Below are positions 42,690-50,609 of a stretch of 64,000 nucleotides of DNA, one piece after another (position 1 is the first letter of the stretch; every line of letters starts with the position of its first letter). A program made the position numbers and the translations under genes. Source of the stretch: an uncultured Bacilli bacterium (GTDB taxonomy: Bacteria > Bacillota_I > Bacilli_A > ML615J-28 > CAG-313). Location: assembly GCA_934140285.1 (NCBI GenBank), contig CAKPBI010000002.1, positions 124,001-188,000 on the forward strand, given 5' to 3'. The notes under the pieces are model-generated. The model had not been told where the DNA came from and ran no database searches. It saw only the letters and a list, made by a program, of their open reading frames with translations.

Positions 42690-43463
42690 ATGGAATTTAA
42701 AGGTAAAGTTATAATTGTAACAGGTGCAAGTAGTGGAATGGGTAGAGAATTATCACTACAATTTGCTAAAGAAGGAGCAACAGTAGTAGCTGTAGCAAGA
42801 AGAGCAGAAAGACTAGAAGAAATCAGTAAGATTGCTAAAGATGAAAACTATGCAGGAAAAATCGTTCCATATGTTGGTGATTTAGCACAAGAAGAAACTA
42901 ATAATGAAATGATCGACTACACTTTCAAAACATTTGGTACTCTTGATATTTTAATTAATAATGCGGGTGTATTAGATAATTTTGCTCCTGTAGCAGAAGT
43001 TACTGATGAATGCTTTAATAAAGTAATGGCAGTTGATATGAAGGCTCCATTCTATTCAACAAGAAAAGCAGTAAATGAATTTATCAATCATAACATTAAA
43101 GGTAATATTATTAATATAGCATCAATCGCAGGTATCTGTGGTGGTAAAGCTGGTACAGCATATACTATGGCAAAACATGCTGTAATTGGCTTAACTAAGA
43201 ATACTGGATTTATCTATCGTGAAAATGGTATTAGATGTAATTGTGTTTGCCCTGGTGGTATTCATACAGAAATAACAGAACCTCAAGCTTTCGCAAATGC
43301 ATCAAAACGTGGACTTGCTAACGCAATGCTTGCAGCAGCATTTAAAATTCCTAGTGGATACGTAAGTGATGTAGCCGCATTAGTTTTATTCTTAGCTAGT
43401 GAAAAATCAAGCTACATTAGTGGTCAAGCAATTGCCCTTGATGGTGCGTTAACTTCATACTAA
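42690..43463 (+). CDS. Short-chain dehydrogenase/reductase (SDR)
   Basis: A classical 257-residue SDR. NAD(P) site TGASSGMGRE, structural NNAG (ILINNAGVLDNF), catalytic Ser in NIASIAGICGG, and YTMAKHA (Tyr and Lys). The Arg after the first strand (ARRAERL) suggests NADP(H) preference. Substrate unknown: similar proteins act on 3-oxoacyl, hydroxysteroid or sugar alcohol groups. AGGAGG precedes the ATG. Single-gene unit with its own operator-like palindrome and terminator. Confidence 0.92.
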   Translation: MEFKGKVIIVTGASSGMGRELSLQFAKEGATVVAVARRAERLEEISKIAKDENYAGKIVPYVGDLAQEETNNEMIDYTFKTFGTLDILINNAGVLDNFAPVAEVTDECFNKVMAVDMKAPFYSTRKAVNEFINHNIKGNIINIASIAGICGGKAGTAYTMAKHAVIGLTKNTGFIYRENGIRCNCVCPGGIHTEITEPQAFANASKRGLANAMLAAAFKIPSGYVSDVAALVLFLASEKSSYISGQAIALDGALTSY

Positions 43464-43471
43464 AATTAAAT

Positions 43472-43510
43472 AACTTAGTAGATAAATCTTTTCTACTAAG
43501 TTTTTCTTTT
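43472..43510 (+). terminator. Intrinsic terminator after the SDR gene
   Basis: AACTTAGTAGA / TCTACTAAGTT stem, then TTTCTTTTT. Confidence 0.88.
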
Positions 43511-43627
43511 TAACTAATTAATAAATTTAGTATTATAAGATAGACGTAAAATATAAAATGTTATATAATATAAAAAACGAACCATTTTAAATATATATGA
43601 CACTATATAAGTGTAAGAGGTAAAAAT

Positions 43628-45262
43628 ATGAATAATAGAGAAAAGCAAATAGAAAAATTAATGGAACTAACCGATAATATTTTCTTTTATTGTATTAAAA
43701 GATGTAATAATAAAAATGATGCTGAAGATCTATCACAAGATATTATCCTAGATATAATTATCAATATTAATAAGGGAACTGAAATTAAAAACTTTGATTA
43801 TTATGTTTGGCGGATCTGCAAAAATCATTATAGTAAATATATCAAAAAAATAAAAAACAATAAAATAATCGTAACTGATACCGTATCTTTAAACGATGAA
43901 AATATTGATATCTTAGATACATTAATCGAAAAAGAAAAATTAGAGAAAATTAATAGCGCTATAAAACTACTTTCAAGTGATTATTCTGAAATTCTTTATT
44001 CATATTACATTGAAGATGAAAGTCTTAATTCTATCGCAAACAAAATGAACTTACCTCTAGGAACTGTCAAAAGAAGATTATTTGACATAAGAAATAAACT
44101 TAAGGAGTATTTAAAAATGGAACGATTAAATGGAAAAAAAGCCTTTGTACCGAAAAACTTTTCTACTTGTATGTCAGGAGGAGGAGCTATTAATCCTCAT
44201 CAATTTACAAAATCATTAATTAATAAAAATATTTTATTTCATTCATATGATAATCCATGCACATTAGAGGATTACTCATTAGAACTTGGAATATCAATAC
44301 CTTATATTAAAGAAATAGTAGATGAACTTGAAGCCGCAACCCTATTAAAAAAACAAGGTAATAGATATCTTACAAATTTTCCAATTCTAACCAAAGAAGA
44401 AGATATGCAACTAACACAAGCAACAAAAGATCTAAGTAAAACTTACGGAGAGAAATTAGCTGTGTTTGCTGAAAAAGAATTTCCAATGTTTAAACAAATA
44501 ATTAATAACAACCACTTTACGGATAATGAGTTAATGTGGGTATTTATGTTTTATATTAATATGATTGTTGAGAATTATCCCGTTGATAAAAACGAAATAA
44601 ATGAAAAAGCATTATTTAGACACAAAGATAGTGGCGGTAGATGGAACTTCTATATGGTAGAAAACTATGAAACAAATAGTTATGGTTACTCTGAAAACTG
44701 GTTTGGCAATAAACAATTTGGATTTGTTGGAATATGCTTTCCAGGTTTCTATATGACAAGTGAAGATAAAATCTTTGACACAATTGCTTACAAAAAATGT
44801 ATCAATTCTTGTAGTGAGTATGATAATTTTAGAATAGAGTATTTAGAATATACTATTAAAAACTTAAACAAAAAATATTCAGAAATAAATAATGAAAACA
44901 AATATAAAGTAGACTTTATGATAAAAAACAACTATTTATATCTTGATAATGATACAATCAAATTTAATTTTGTTTTTCTTACATCAGTACAAATGGAAAT
45001 GTTGAATTCATATTTTCGATATCATACAGGGTTAACAAAAGTTAGAGAAGTCAAAAATGAAATAAAAGTTAAATTAAGAGAAACCCTTAAAAAGATTTTG
45101 CCGGCATACTTAGAGGCTGATATTGAATATATGGCATCATCTAATTTTTGTGAGAATGTTAGAGAAAATGTAATCAAAGCATTTGAAGAAAAAAATCTAA
45201 TTAAGCCAAATGAAACGAACAACCGTTTTAATTTTAATATGTATGCATGGGAATACAAATAA
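43628..45262 (+). CDS. ECF-type sigma factor domains fused to a long winged-helix/unknown C-terminal region
   Basis: A 544-residue protein. Residues 1-165 follow sigma-70 regions 2 and 4: CNNKNDAEDLSQDIILDIII, YYVWRICKNHYSKYIKK, then LLSSDYSEILYSYYIEDESL and a helix-turn-helix NSIANKMNLPLGTVKRRLFD. A normal ECF sigma would end here. Residues about 175-260 (INPHQFTKSL, YSLELGISIPYIKEIVDELEAATLLKK) look like a winged helix; the remaining 280 residues are unrecognised and aromatic-rich (WFGNKQFGFVGICFPGFYM). There is no neighbouring anti-sigma gene, so the C-terminal part may be the built-in sensor. It has its own terminator. Confidence 0.8.
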   Translation: MNNREKQIEKLMELTDNIFFYCIKRCNNKNDAEDLSQDIILDIIININKGTEIKNFDYYVWRICKNHYSKYIKKIKNNKIIVTDTVSLNDENIDILDTLIEKEKLEKINSAIKLLSSDYSEILYSYYIEDESLNSIANKMNLPLGTVKRRLFDIRNKLKEYLKMERLNGKKAFVPKNFSTCMSGGGAINPHQFTKSLINKNILFHSYDNPCTLEDYSLELGISIPYIKEIVDELEAATLLKKQGNRYLTNFPILTKEEDMQLTQATKDLSKTYGEKLAVFAEKEFPMFKQIINNNHFTDNELMWVFMFYINMIVENYPVDKNEINEKALFRHKDSGGRWNFYMVENYETNSYGYSENWFGNKQFGFVGICFPGFYMTSEDKIFDTIAYKKCINSCSEYDNFRIEYLEYTIKNLNKKYSEINNENKYKVDFMIKNNYLYLDNDTIKFNFVFLTSVQMEMLNSYFRYHTGLTKVREVKNEIKVKLRETLKKILPAYLEADIEYMASSNFCENVRENVIKAFEEKNLIKPNETNNRFNFNMYAWEYK

Positions 45263-45280
45263 AACTAATAATTCATTTAT

Positions 45281-45316
45281 AAAAAGATAAACTAATATTT
45301 TGGTTTATCTTTTTAA
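45281..45316 (+). terminator. Intrinsic terminator after the sigma-like gene
   Basis: AAAAAGATAAAC / GTTTATCTTTTT stem with a T-rich end. Confidence 0.85.
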
Positions 45317-45360
45317 ATTTACAAATAGAAAACTTTAAAAATGAAAAAAAATAATAAATA

Positions 45361-45369
45361 TGGTATAAT
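45361..45369 (+). promoter_or_regulatory. Extended -10 promoter of nnrD
   Basis: TGGTATAAT, no convincing -35. Confidence 0.55.
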
Positions 45370-45416
45370 AAACTAAGAATATTGTAGTAATTAATAATTA
45401 AACATAGGAGAAAATT

Positions 45417-46907
45417 ATGATTAAAGTATTATCAAATGAAAACATGAGAAAAAGTGATGCCTATACCATTGAAACTAAAATCCCTAGTAAAGAATTAATG
45501 TATAAAGCAGGTCTTGGTGTTTATAATAGTATAAATTGGCATGGTAAGGTCGCAATTGTATGTGGATTCGGTAATAATGCTGGTGATGGTTATGTTTTAG
45601 CTCTACTATTAAAAGAAAAAAAGATTGATGCTACGATTTTTTTAATTGAAGAAAAGTTTTCTATAGATGGTAAATATTACTTTGAAAAATGTCAAGAAAA
45701 AAACATCCTCACAAAATTAATAAATGATAATACCTCATTTAATGAATATGATATAATTGTTGACTGTATATTTGGAACAGGTTTTAAAGGAACAGTATCT
45801 AAAGATATTCAAAACATAATTGCTAAAATTAATGAAAGTAACAAATATGTAGTATCAGTGGATATCAACAGTGGTTTAAATGGTGATACTGGTTTAGGTG
45901 ATATATATGTAGAGTCAGATATTACCATATCTATAGGGTACTATAAAACAGGTCATTTTCTAAATAAAGCCAAAGATGCTATGAAAAACAAAACAAATGT
46001 TGATATTGGCATTGAAATAAAAGATTCACCATACTACTTGATAGAGTCTCATGATCTAAAGTCATTATTTCCAAAAAGAAAGAATTTTTCTAATAAATCT
46101 ACTTATGGTTACATTGCTTTAATTGGAGGATCTACAAACTATAGTGGAGCTATCCGCCTATCATCAATGGCCTCAGCTGCTATGCGTTCAGGCAGTGGAG
46201 TTGTAACTCTAGGAATACCTAAAACCCTTGTTGAGTATATTGTCCCTGGTATTTTAGAAAGTACGATTTTTCCTCTTGATGAAAAAGATGGTCATATAAA
46301 ATTTAATAAAGAACAACTTGATGCCATAATAAAAAAAAATAAAGCGATTGGTATTGGAATGGGAATAACCAACAATGAAGATACAAAAATGATTGTTAAA
46401 TATCTTCTTGAAAATTATCAAGGAATTCTAGTAATTGATGCTGATGGTCTTAATGCCCTTTCAACAATTGATGAAAAATATCTATTAAATACTAACGCTA
46501 AAGTAATTATTACTCCTCATATGATGGAATTTAGTAGATTAGCCAAAAAAACAATTGATGAACTTAATGAGAACCTTGTTAATAATGTGATAGAATATTC
46601 AAAAAAATATCATATTATAACCTTATTAAAAGGTCCTACAACTATTGTCTCAGATGGAAGTATTACCTATCTTATTGATAGGGGATGCCCAGGTATGGCA
46701 ACAGCAGGTAGTGGTGATGTCTTATCAGGAATTGTTACATCGATATCATGCTATAATAAGGATAATCTAATATTAGCGGTTGCAGGTAGCGCCTACATAA
46801 ATGGTTTAGCTGGAGAACTCGCAGAAGAAGAATATGGTGATATCTCAATGATCGCTAGTGATACTGTAAAGTTCATTCCTAACATAATCAAATCAATAAG
46901 AAATTGA
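45417..46907 (+). CDS. nnrD: Bifunctional NAD(P)H-hydrate epimerase / ADP-dependent dehydratase
   Basis: A 496-residue fusion repairing hydrated NADH and NADPH. The N-terminal YjeF epimerase domain (1-205) has GFGNNAGDGYVLA, IVDCIFGTGFKG and SVDINSGLNGDTG. The C-terminal ribokinase-like dehydratase (215-496) has GYIALIGGSTNYSGAIRLSS, IDADGLNAL, ITPHMMEFSRL, LLKGPTTIV and MATAGSGDVLSGI. The two halves are fused as in E. coli. AGGAGAAAAT precedes the ATG. Single-gene transcript between an extended -10 promoter and a terminator. Confidence 0.96.
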   Translation: MIKVLSNENMRKSDAYTIETKIPSKELMYKAGLGVYNSINWHGKVAIVCGFGNNAGDGYVLALLLKEKKIDATIFLIEEKFSIDGKYYFEKCQEKNILTKLINDNTSFNEYDIIVDCIFGTGFKGTVSKDIQNIIAKINESNKYVVSVDINSGLNGDTGLGDIYVESDITISIGYYKTGHFLNKAKDAMKNKTNVDIGIEIKDSPYYLIESHDLKSLFPKRKNFSNKSTYGYIALIGGSTNYSGAIRLSSMASAAMRSGSGVVTLGIPKTLVEYIVPGILESTIFPLDEKDGHIKFNKEQLDAIIKKNKAIGIGMGITNNEDTKMIVKYLLENYQGILVIDADGLNALSTIDEKYLLNTNAKVIITPHMMEFSRLAKKTIDELNENLVNNVIEYSKKYHIITLLKGPTTIVSDGSITYLIDRGCPGMATAGSGDVLSGIVTSISCYNKDNLILAVAGSAYINGLAGELAEEEYGDISMIASDTVKFIPNIIKSIRN

Positions 46908-46911
46908 ATAT

Positions 46912-46944
46912 AAGCATATTGAATATGAAAATTCATATTTAATA
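46912..46944 (+). terminator. Intrinsic terminator after nnrD
   Basis: AAGCATATTGAATATGAA and its near-complement, then TTTTTT. Confidence 0.9.
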
Positions 46945-47058
46945 TGCTTTTTTCTTATTACTTTAAAAATATTTTATAAAATTCATACAATAAATTAATA
47001 AAATTAATTAAATAATTAAAATAATTAATAAATTAATTAATAAAATTAATTAAAACTA

Positions 47059-47087
47059 TTGACAAACTTAATAAAAAGTGATATCAT
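47059..47087 (+). promoter_or_regulatory. Promoter of the envelope-stress-like cassette
   Basis: TTGACA (47059-47064), 17-base spacer, TATCAT (47082-47087). It is preceded by an AATTAAT-rich simple-sequence stretch (46980-47055) that could act as an UP-like element. Confidence 0.75.
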
Positions 47088-47105
47088 ATTAGCGAGGTGA
47101 TGAAA

Positions 47106-47486
47106 ATGACTAAAGAAAATAACGTAATTGGCAAATGTCCATGTTGTGGAGAAAAACTACAAATAACTGAATTAACATGTAATAATTGTGATACAGTTAT
47201 TAGAGGAAAATTTACACTTTCAAAATTTAACTATCTAACACCTGCTCAACAAAATTTTGCTTTAATATTTATCAAGAATGCAGGAAATATAAAACTAATT
47301 GAAAAAGATTTAAATGTATCATATCCAACAGTAAAAAAGAATATTGATGAATTAATCAGTGCTCTTGGATTCAATAAGATTAATACCTTTACTTTGGAAA
47401 AGCCAACTAAAGAAGAAATCTACAAAATGTTGAAAAATAAAGAAATTACATTTGATGAAGCAGAGGAAATGCTAAAGGAGGAATAA
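47106..47486 (+). CDS. DUF2089-family zinc-ribbon/HTH protein
   Basis: A 126-residue likely transcription regulator. A zinc ribbon CPCCGEKL...CNNCDT is followed by a helix-turn-helix-like LTPAQQNFALIFIKNAGNIK / DLNVSYPTVKKNIDEL and a C-terminal acidic SHOCT-like helix (EEIYKMLKNKEITFDEAEEML). Together these define DUF2089. GAGG lies 8 bases before the ATG at 47106. It stands one base before the DUF4097 gene, suggesting autoregulation of this operon; inference. Confidence 0.85.
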   Translation: MTKENNVIGKCPCCGEKLQITELTCNNCDTVIRGKFTLSKFNYLTPAQQNFALIFIKNAGNIKLIEKDLNVSYPTVKKNIDELISALGFNKINTFTLEKPTKEEIYKMLKNKEITFDEAEEMLKEE

Positions 47487-47487
47487 T

Positions 47488-48327
47488 ATGACAAGAGAAG
47501 AATACTTAAATGAATTAGAAACATTATTAGTAGAAAATGAAATTGAAAACAAAGAAGAAGCTTTAACTAAATACCAAAAAAGATTTGATCTTGCTGGTAT
47601 TGCGGGAATGAGTGAAGAAGAAACAATTGAAATGTTAGGTACCCCAACTGAGGTTGTTGAACAACTAAAAACAAAAGAAAAAGTGAAAACCAACAATGAA
47701 ACTACCAAAATGTATAATCTAGTGGTAAAAGGATGTGTATCTGAAGATATCACTGTAAGAAGAGGAGATAGTGAAAAAATTGTTATTAATATGGATGAAG
47801 AATTAAAGCCATGCACTGAAATTAATCAATCAGAAAATAACATATTTATTGAAATTTCTAGAACCGGTAACACATATTATACAACTAATTGTGAAATTGA
47901 AATTTTGGTAGGAAACAACATAGGTTTTGATAAATTATCTTTAGTTACCATTTCTGGTGATATTAACGTAGAAGATGAATTAAAAGTAAATAGTTTATCA
48001 TTGAAAACTGTAAGCGGTGATATTGAAGTAGGAACAGTATATGGTGAAACAGCAACTTTACAATGTGTTTCTGGCGATATTAATGTAGAACAACTAGAAG
48101 TAAAAACTGCTGTAACAGAAGCAGTGAGTGGTGATATTGATTTAGGTACAACCAAAGCAAGTGAGTTAAGAGTTAAAACTACAAGTGGTGATGTCGAATC
48201 AAAATATGTAGAATGTAATCATGCAGAATTAAGCACTATAAGTGGTGACTTTAATTTAACTGGAAAAATAAATGAAAAGAAAGTAAGAAGTTTATCAGGT
48301 ACAATAAACTATTATGAAGTAAAATAG
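47488..48327 (+). CDS. HAAS-domain protein with DUF4097 (LiaG-like) beta-repeat region
   Basis: A 279-residue protein. The N-terminal HAAS/DUF1700-like domain (1-65: MTREEYLNELETLLVE, EEETIEMLGTPTEVVEQL) is followed by a DUF4097 right-handed beta-structure built from repeated GDI units (TISGDINVEDEL, TVSGDIEVGTVY, CVSGDINVEQ, AVSGDIDLGT, TTSGDVESK, TISGDFNLTGK). No membrane helix is seen, so it likely works with the membrane protein next door. Such cassettes respond to envelope stress in Bacillota (Yvl/Lia systems). Confidence 0.85.
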   Translation: MTREEYLNELETLLVENEIENKEEALTKYQKRFDLAGIAGMSEEETIEMLGTPTEVVEQLKTKEKVKTNNETTKMYNLVVKGCVSEDITVRRGDSEKIVINMDEELKPCTEINQSENNIFIEISRTGNTYYTTNCEIEILVGNNIGFDKLSLVTISGDINVEDELKVNSLSLKTVSGDIEVGTVYGETATLQCVSGDINVEQLEVKTAVTEAVSGDIDLGTTKASELRVKTTSGDVESKYVECNHAELSTISGDFNLTGKINEKKVRSLSGTINYYEVK

Positions 48328-48338
48328 GAGGAAATTAC

Positions 48339-48740
48339 ATGAGTGAAGAAAACAACAACAATCAAACATACGAAGAAAATGGTGTAGAAATTAACTTTAG
48401 TAAATCAAATGGTAGTAGAGTCCATATTAATTTTGGTAGAAAAAAAGGAAAAGTAGTTCAAAAACTTTCAGCATTACTTCCTGTACTTTGTTTAATAGCC
48501 TTTTTAGTTTTAGGGTTCTGCTTTAAACTATGGCATCCAGGATGGGCAGTATTTTTACTAATCCCAGTTGGTGAAATAGTATTAAATATGTTTACAAAAA
48601 AAGGTAAGGCTCTAGCAGTTAGTTTAACTGTTGTTATCTGTTTTGTAACATTTATGTGCCTAGGCATTTTCGCAAATCTATGGCATCCAGGATGGCTTGT
48701 ATTTTTACTAATCCCTGTTGTAAGCATTATAGCGGACTAA
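48339..48740 (+). CDS. LiaI/LiaF-like small membrane protein with duplicated WHPGW motif
   Basis: A 133-residue protein with a polar N-terminus (1-45) and two hydrophobic pairs. Each pair ends in the motif F.LWHPGW.VFLLIPV (about residues 66-83 and 109-126), an internal duplication. Such two-helix domains occur in LiaI/LiaF-type envelope stress proteins. It closes the DUF2089-DUF4097 operon, 11 bases after the previous gene with GGAGG upstream. Confidence 0.82.
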   Translation: MSEENNNNQTYEENGVEINFSKSNGSRVHINFGRKKGKVVQKLSALLPVLCLIAFLVLGFCFKLWHPGWAVFLLIPVGEIVLNMFTKKGKALAVSLTVVICFVTFMCLGIFANLWHPGWLVFLLIPVVSIIAD

Positions 48741-48746
48741 CTATTT

Positions 48747-48778
48747 AAACGATTCAGTTTTTTGAATCGTTTTTTTTA
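48747..48778 (+). terminator. Intrinsic terminator of the DUF2089 operon
   Basis: AAACGATTCA / TGAATCGTTT stem with a long T-run. Confidence 0.92.
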
Positions 48779-48876
48779 ACATAAAATTTTACTTTTTTAA
48801 TAAAAATATGTATAGAGTAAAATAATTGCTTTTTAGTAATTATTATGATATTTTAAATAAGGTTTTTACCAATATC

Positions 48877-48975
48877 TTCTTTTTTCAGGGGAGTAGCACT
48901 AAGTATTATATTCGTCAGCACGGATTTTCCCGGATATAATAGTCAATAAACTTGATATGCAAGACCTAAAAAGAA
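48877..48975 (+). promoter_or_regulatory. yybP-ykoY-type (manganese) riboswitch
   Basis: Outer helix TTCTTTTTTCAGG (from 48877) pairs with CCTAAAAAGAA (48965-48975). Within it are the conserved GGGGAGTAGC (48888 onward), GTCAGCAC, CCGG, a TCAATAAACTTGA hairpin and GCAAGACC near the 3' end, in the order typical of the yybP-ykoY aptamer that senses Mn2+. The Shine-Dalgarno AAGGAGG follows 10 bases later, so control could be translational; no clear terminator lies between. Confidence 0.85.
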
Positions 48976-48997
48976 TAAAAACAATTAAGGAGGAAAT

Positions 48998-50113
48998 ATG
49001 GATTTTTTACTAAACGGCCTTTTAGCATTTAAATGGCAACAAGTAGTTATGATCATTGTTGGTTGTATTTTAATCTTTTTAGCTATCAAGAAAGAACTTG
49101 AACCATCAGTGTTATTACCACTTGGATTTGGAGCTATTCTTGTTAATATACCATTAACAGGAGTAATTAATGTCGATGGTGAACCTGGAGTAATTGAAAC
49201 ATTATATAATGCGGGAATTGCCGCACCAGAATTATTACCACTACTTTTATTTATTGGTATTGGATCAATGATTGACTTTGGTCCTTTACTTGCTAACCCT
49301 AAATTAATATTTGTTGGTGCAGCTGCTCAATTTGGTATTTTTGTAACAATCATTCTTGCATCACTATTTGGATTTGAAATTAATGATGCGGTAAGTATTG
49401 GTATAATTGGAGCTGCCGATGGTCCAACATCAATATTTGTTGCGAATAAACTTGGAAGTAATTATTTAGCCGCAATAACAGTAGCCGCATATTGTTATAT
49501 GGCACTTGTTCCAATTATTCAACCAATTACTGTAAAAGCAGTTACAACTAAAAAAGAAAGAAAAATAAAAATGGAATATAATCCAGCTAGTGTTTCCAAA
49601 ACAACTAAGGTTATGTTTCCAATAATTGTAACAATTATTGCAGGATTTGTTGCACCTGCTTCACTTGCTTTAGTTGGCTTCCTAATGTTTGGTAATTTAA
49701 TTAGAGAATGCGGAGTGCTTGATTCTTTATCTCATACCGCAAGTAATGTTCTTACTAACTTAATTACCATACTTTTAGGTATAAGTATTTCATTCTCAAT
49801 GTTATATACAAAATTTGTCCGTGTAGAAACATTAATAGTTATTGCTCTTGGTTTATTTGCCTTTGTATTTGATACAGTAGGTGGAGTACTATTTGTTAAG
49901 TTTTTAAATCTCTTTACAAAAAAGAAGATGAACCCAATGGTTGGTGCTGCTGGAATATCTGCTTTCCCAATGGCATCTAGAGTAGTACAAAAAATGGGAA
50001 TTGCGGAAGACCCAACAAACCATTTACTAATGCATGCCGCAAGTGCGAATGTTGCTGGTCAAATAGCATCTGCCTTGGCAGGTGGAGCCGTATTAAGTAT
50101 TTTACTTGCATAG
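48998..50113 (+). CDS. Sodium-ion-pumping decarboxylase beta subunit (OadB/GcdB type)
   Basis: A 371-residue integral membrane protein with about ten helices, matching the beta subunit of Na+-translocating decarboxylases: ELLPLLLFIGIGSMIDFGPLL, IGIIGAADGPTSIFVA (with the Asp of the Na+ site), IIQPITVKAVTTKKER, and the ending MGIAEDPTNHLLMHAAS. This subunit couples decarboxylation of biotin-bound CO2 to Na+ export. The carboxyltransferase and biotin carrier genes are not in the window, only a small gamma-like gene follows. Expression appears linked to a Mn2+-type riboswitch. Confidence 0.9.
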   Translation: MDFLLNGLLAFKWQQVVMIIVGCILIFLAIKKELEPSVLLPLGFGAILVNIPLTGVINVDGEPGVIETLYNAGIAAPELLPLLLFIGIGSMIDFGPLLANPKLIFVGAAAQFGIFVTIILASLFGFEINDAVSIGIIGAADGPTSIFVANKLGSNYLAAITVAAYCYMALVPIIQPITVKAVTTKKERKIKMEYNPASVSKTTKVMFPIIVTIIAGFVAPASLALVGFLMFGNLIRECGVLDSLSHTASNVLTNLITILLGISISFSMLYTKFVRVETLIVIALGLFAFVFDTVGGVLFVKFLNLFTKKKMNPMVGAAGISAFPMASRVVQKMGIAEDPTNHLLMHAASANVAGQIASALAGGAVLSILLA

Positions 50114-50122
50114 GAGGATAAT

Positions 50123-50281
50123 ATGCTTATATTAAGTGAACTAAGAGAACGTATGTTAAAAGCCTTAGATGTAAGTTGGAAAGGATTACTTTCAATCTTT
50201 ATCGCTATGGCTATTCTTTATGTTGTTATCATAATATTAAATAAGGTAACAAACAAAGATAAAAAAGATGAAAATAAATAA
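50123..50281 (+). CDS. Small OadG-like membrane protein
   Basis: A 52-residue protein with GGAGG 5 bases upstream, nine bases after oadB. It has a short amphipathic start (MLILSELRERMLKALDVSW), one transmembrane helix (about 19-40, LLSIFIAMAILYVVIIIL) and a Lys/Asp-rich tail. This is the layout of the gamma subunit of sodium-pump decarboxylases, and its position supports that; sequence alone would not be enough. Confidence 0.7.
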   Translation: MLILSELRERMLKALDVSWKGLLSIFIAMAILYVVIIILNKVTNKDKKDENK

Positions 50282-50295
50282 TTAAATCAAACTAG

Positions 50296-50324
50296 TTGAA
50301 AATAATTAGTTTATTCAGTATAAT
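50296..50324 (+). promoter_or_regulatory. Promoter of the metNIQ T-box transcript
   Basis: TTGAAA (50296-50301), 17-base spacer, TATAAT (50319-50324). Confidence 0.8.
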
Positions 50325-50330
50325 AATTGT

Positions 50331-50597
50331 ATATCTTAAAAAACATTGAAGAGAAGAGTAATATTCCAAAGTCTTCACAGAGAGTTCTTGTGTGGTGAGA
50401 AAGAACAAGATGGAAGTTTATGAACATGGCCTCTGAGTTGAGTTTTTGAAATTAAGTAGGAAGCTCCGGGTTTGCCCGTTAACGCAATAAAGCTTGATAG
50501 AGCTTGAAATAGGCAAAAGTAAGTACTTTTGTGAATAAGGTTGGTACCACGTGACTATAAGTCTCGTCCTTTTAATATAAAGGATGAGGCTTTTTTT
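50331..50597 (+). promoter_or_regulatory. T-box leader of metNIQ (methionine specifier ATG)
   Basis: Stem I region with GAAGAGTA, AGAGAG bulge sequence, distal loop GTGGTGAGAA, specifier ATG at 50426-50428 just before GCCTCTGAGTTG, AGTAGG...CCGTTAAC downstream, T-box AAGGTTGGTACCACG (50537-50551, one base longer than the canonical AAGGTGGTACC), and terminator CTCGTCCTTT / AAAGGATGAG (50563-50588) with seven T. Uncharged tRNA-Met should induce the transporter. Confidence 0.92.
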
Positions 50598-50609
50598 ATT
50601 GGAGGAATT

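Noticed and set aside
46980..47058. AATTAAT simple-sequence tract as a replication origin or CRISPR-like repeat
   Set aside because: No DnaA boxes, no spacers of constant length; it is an AT-rich tract ahead of a promoter.
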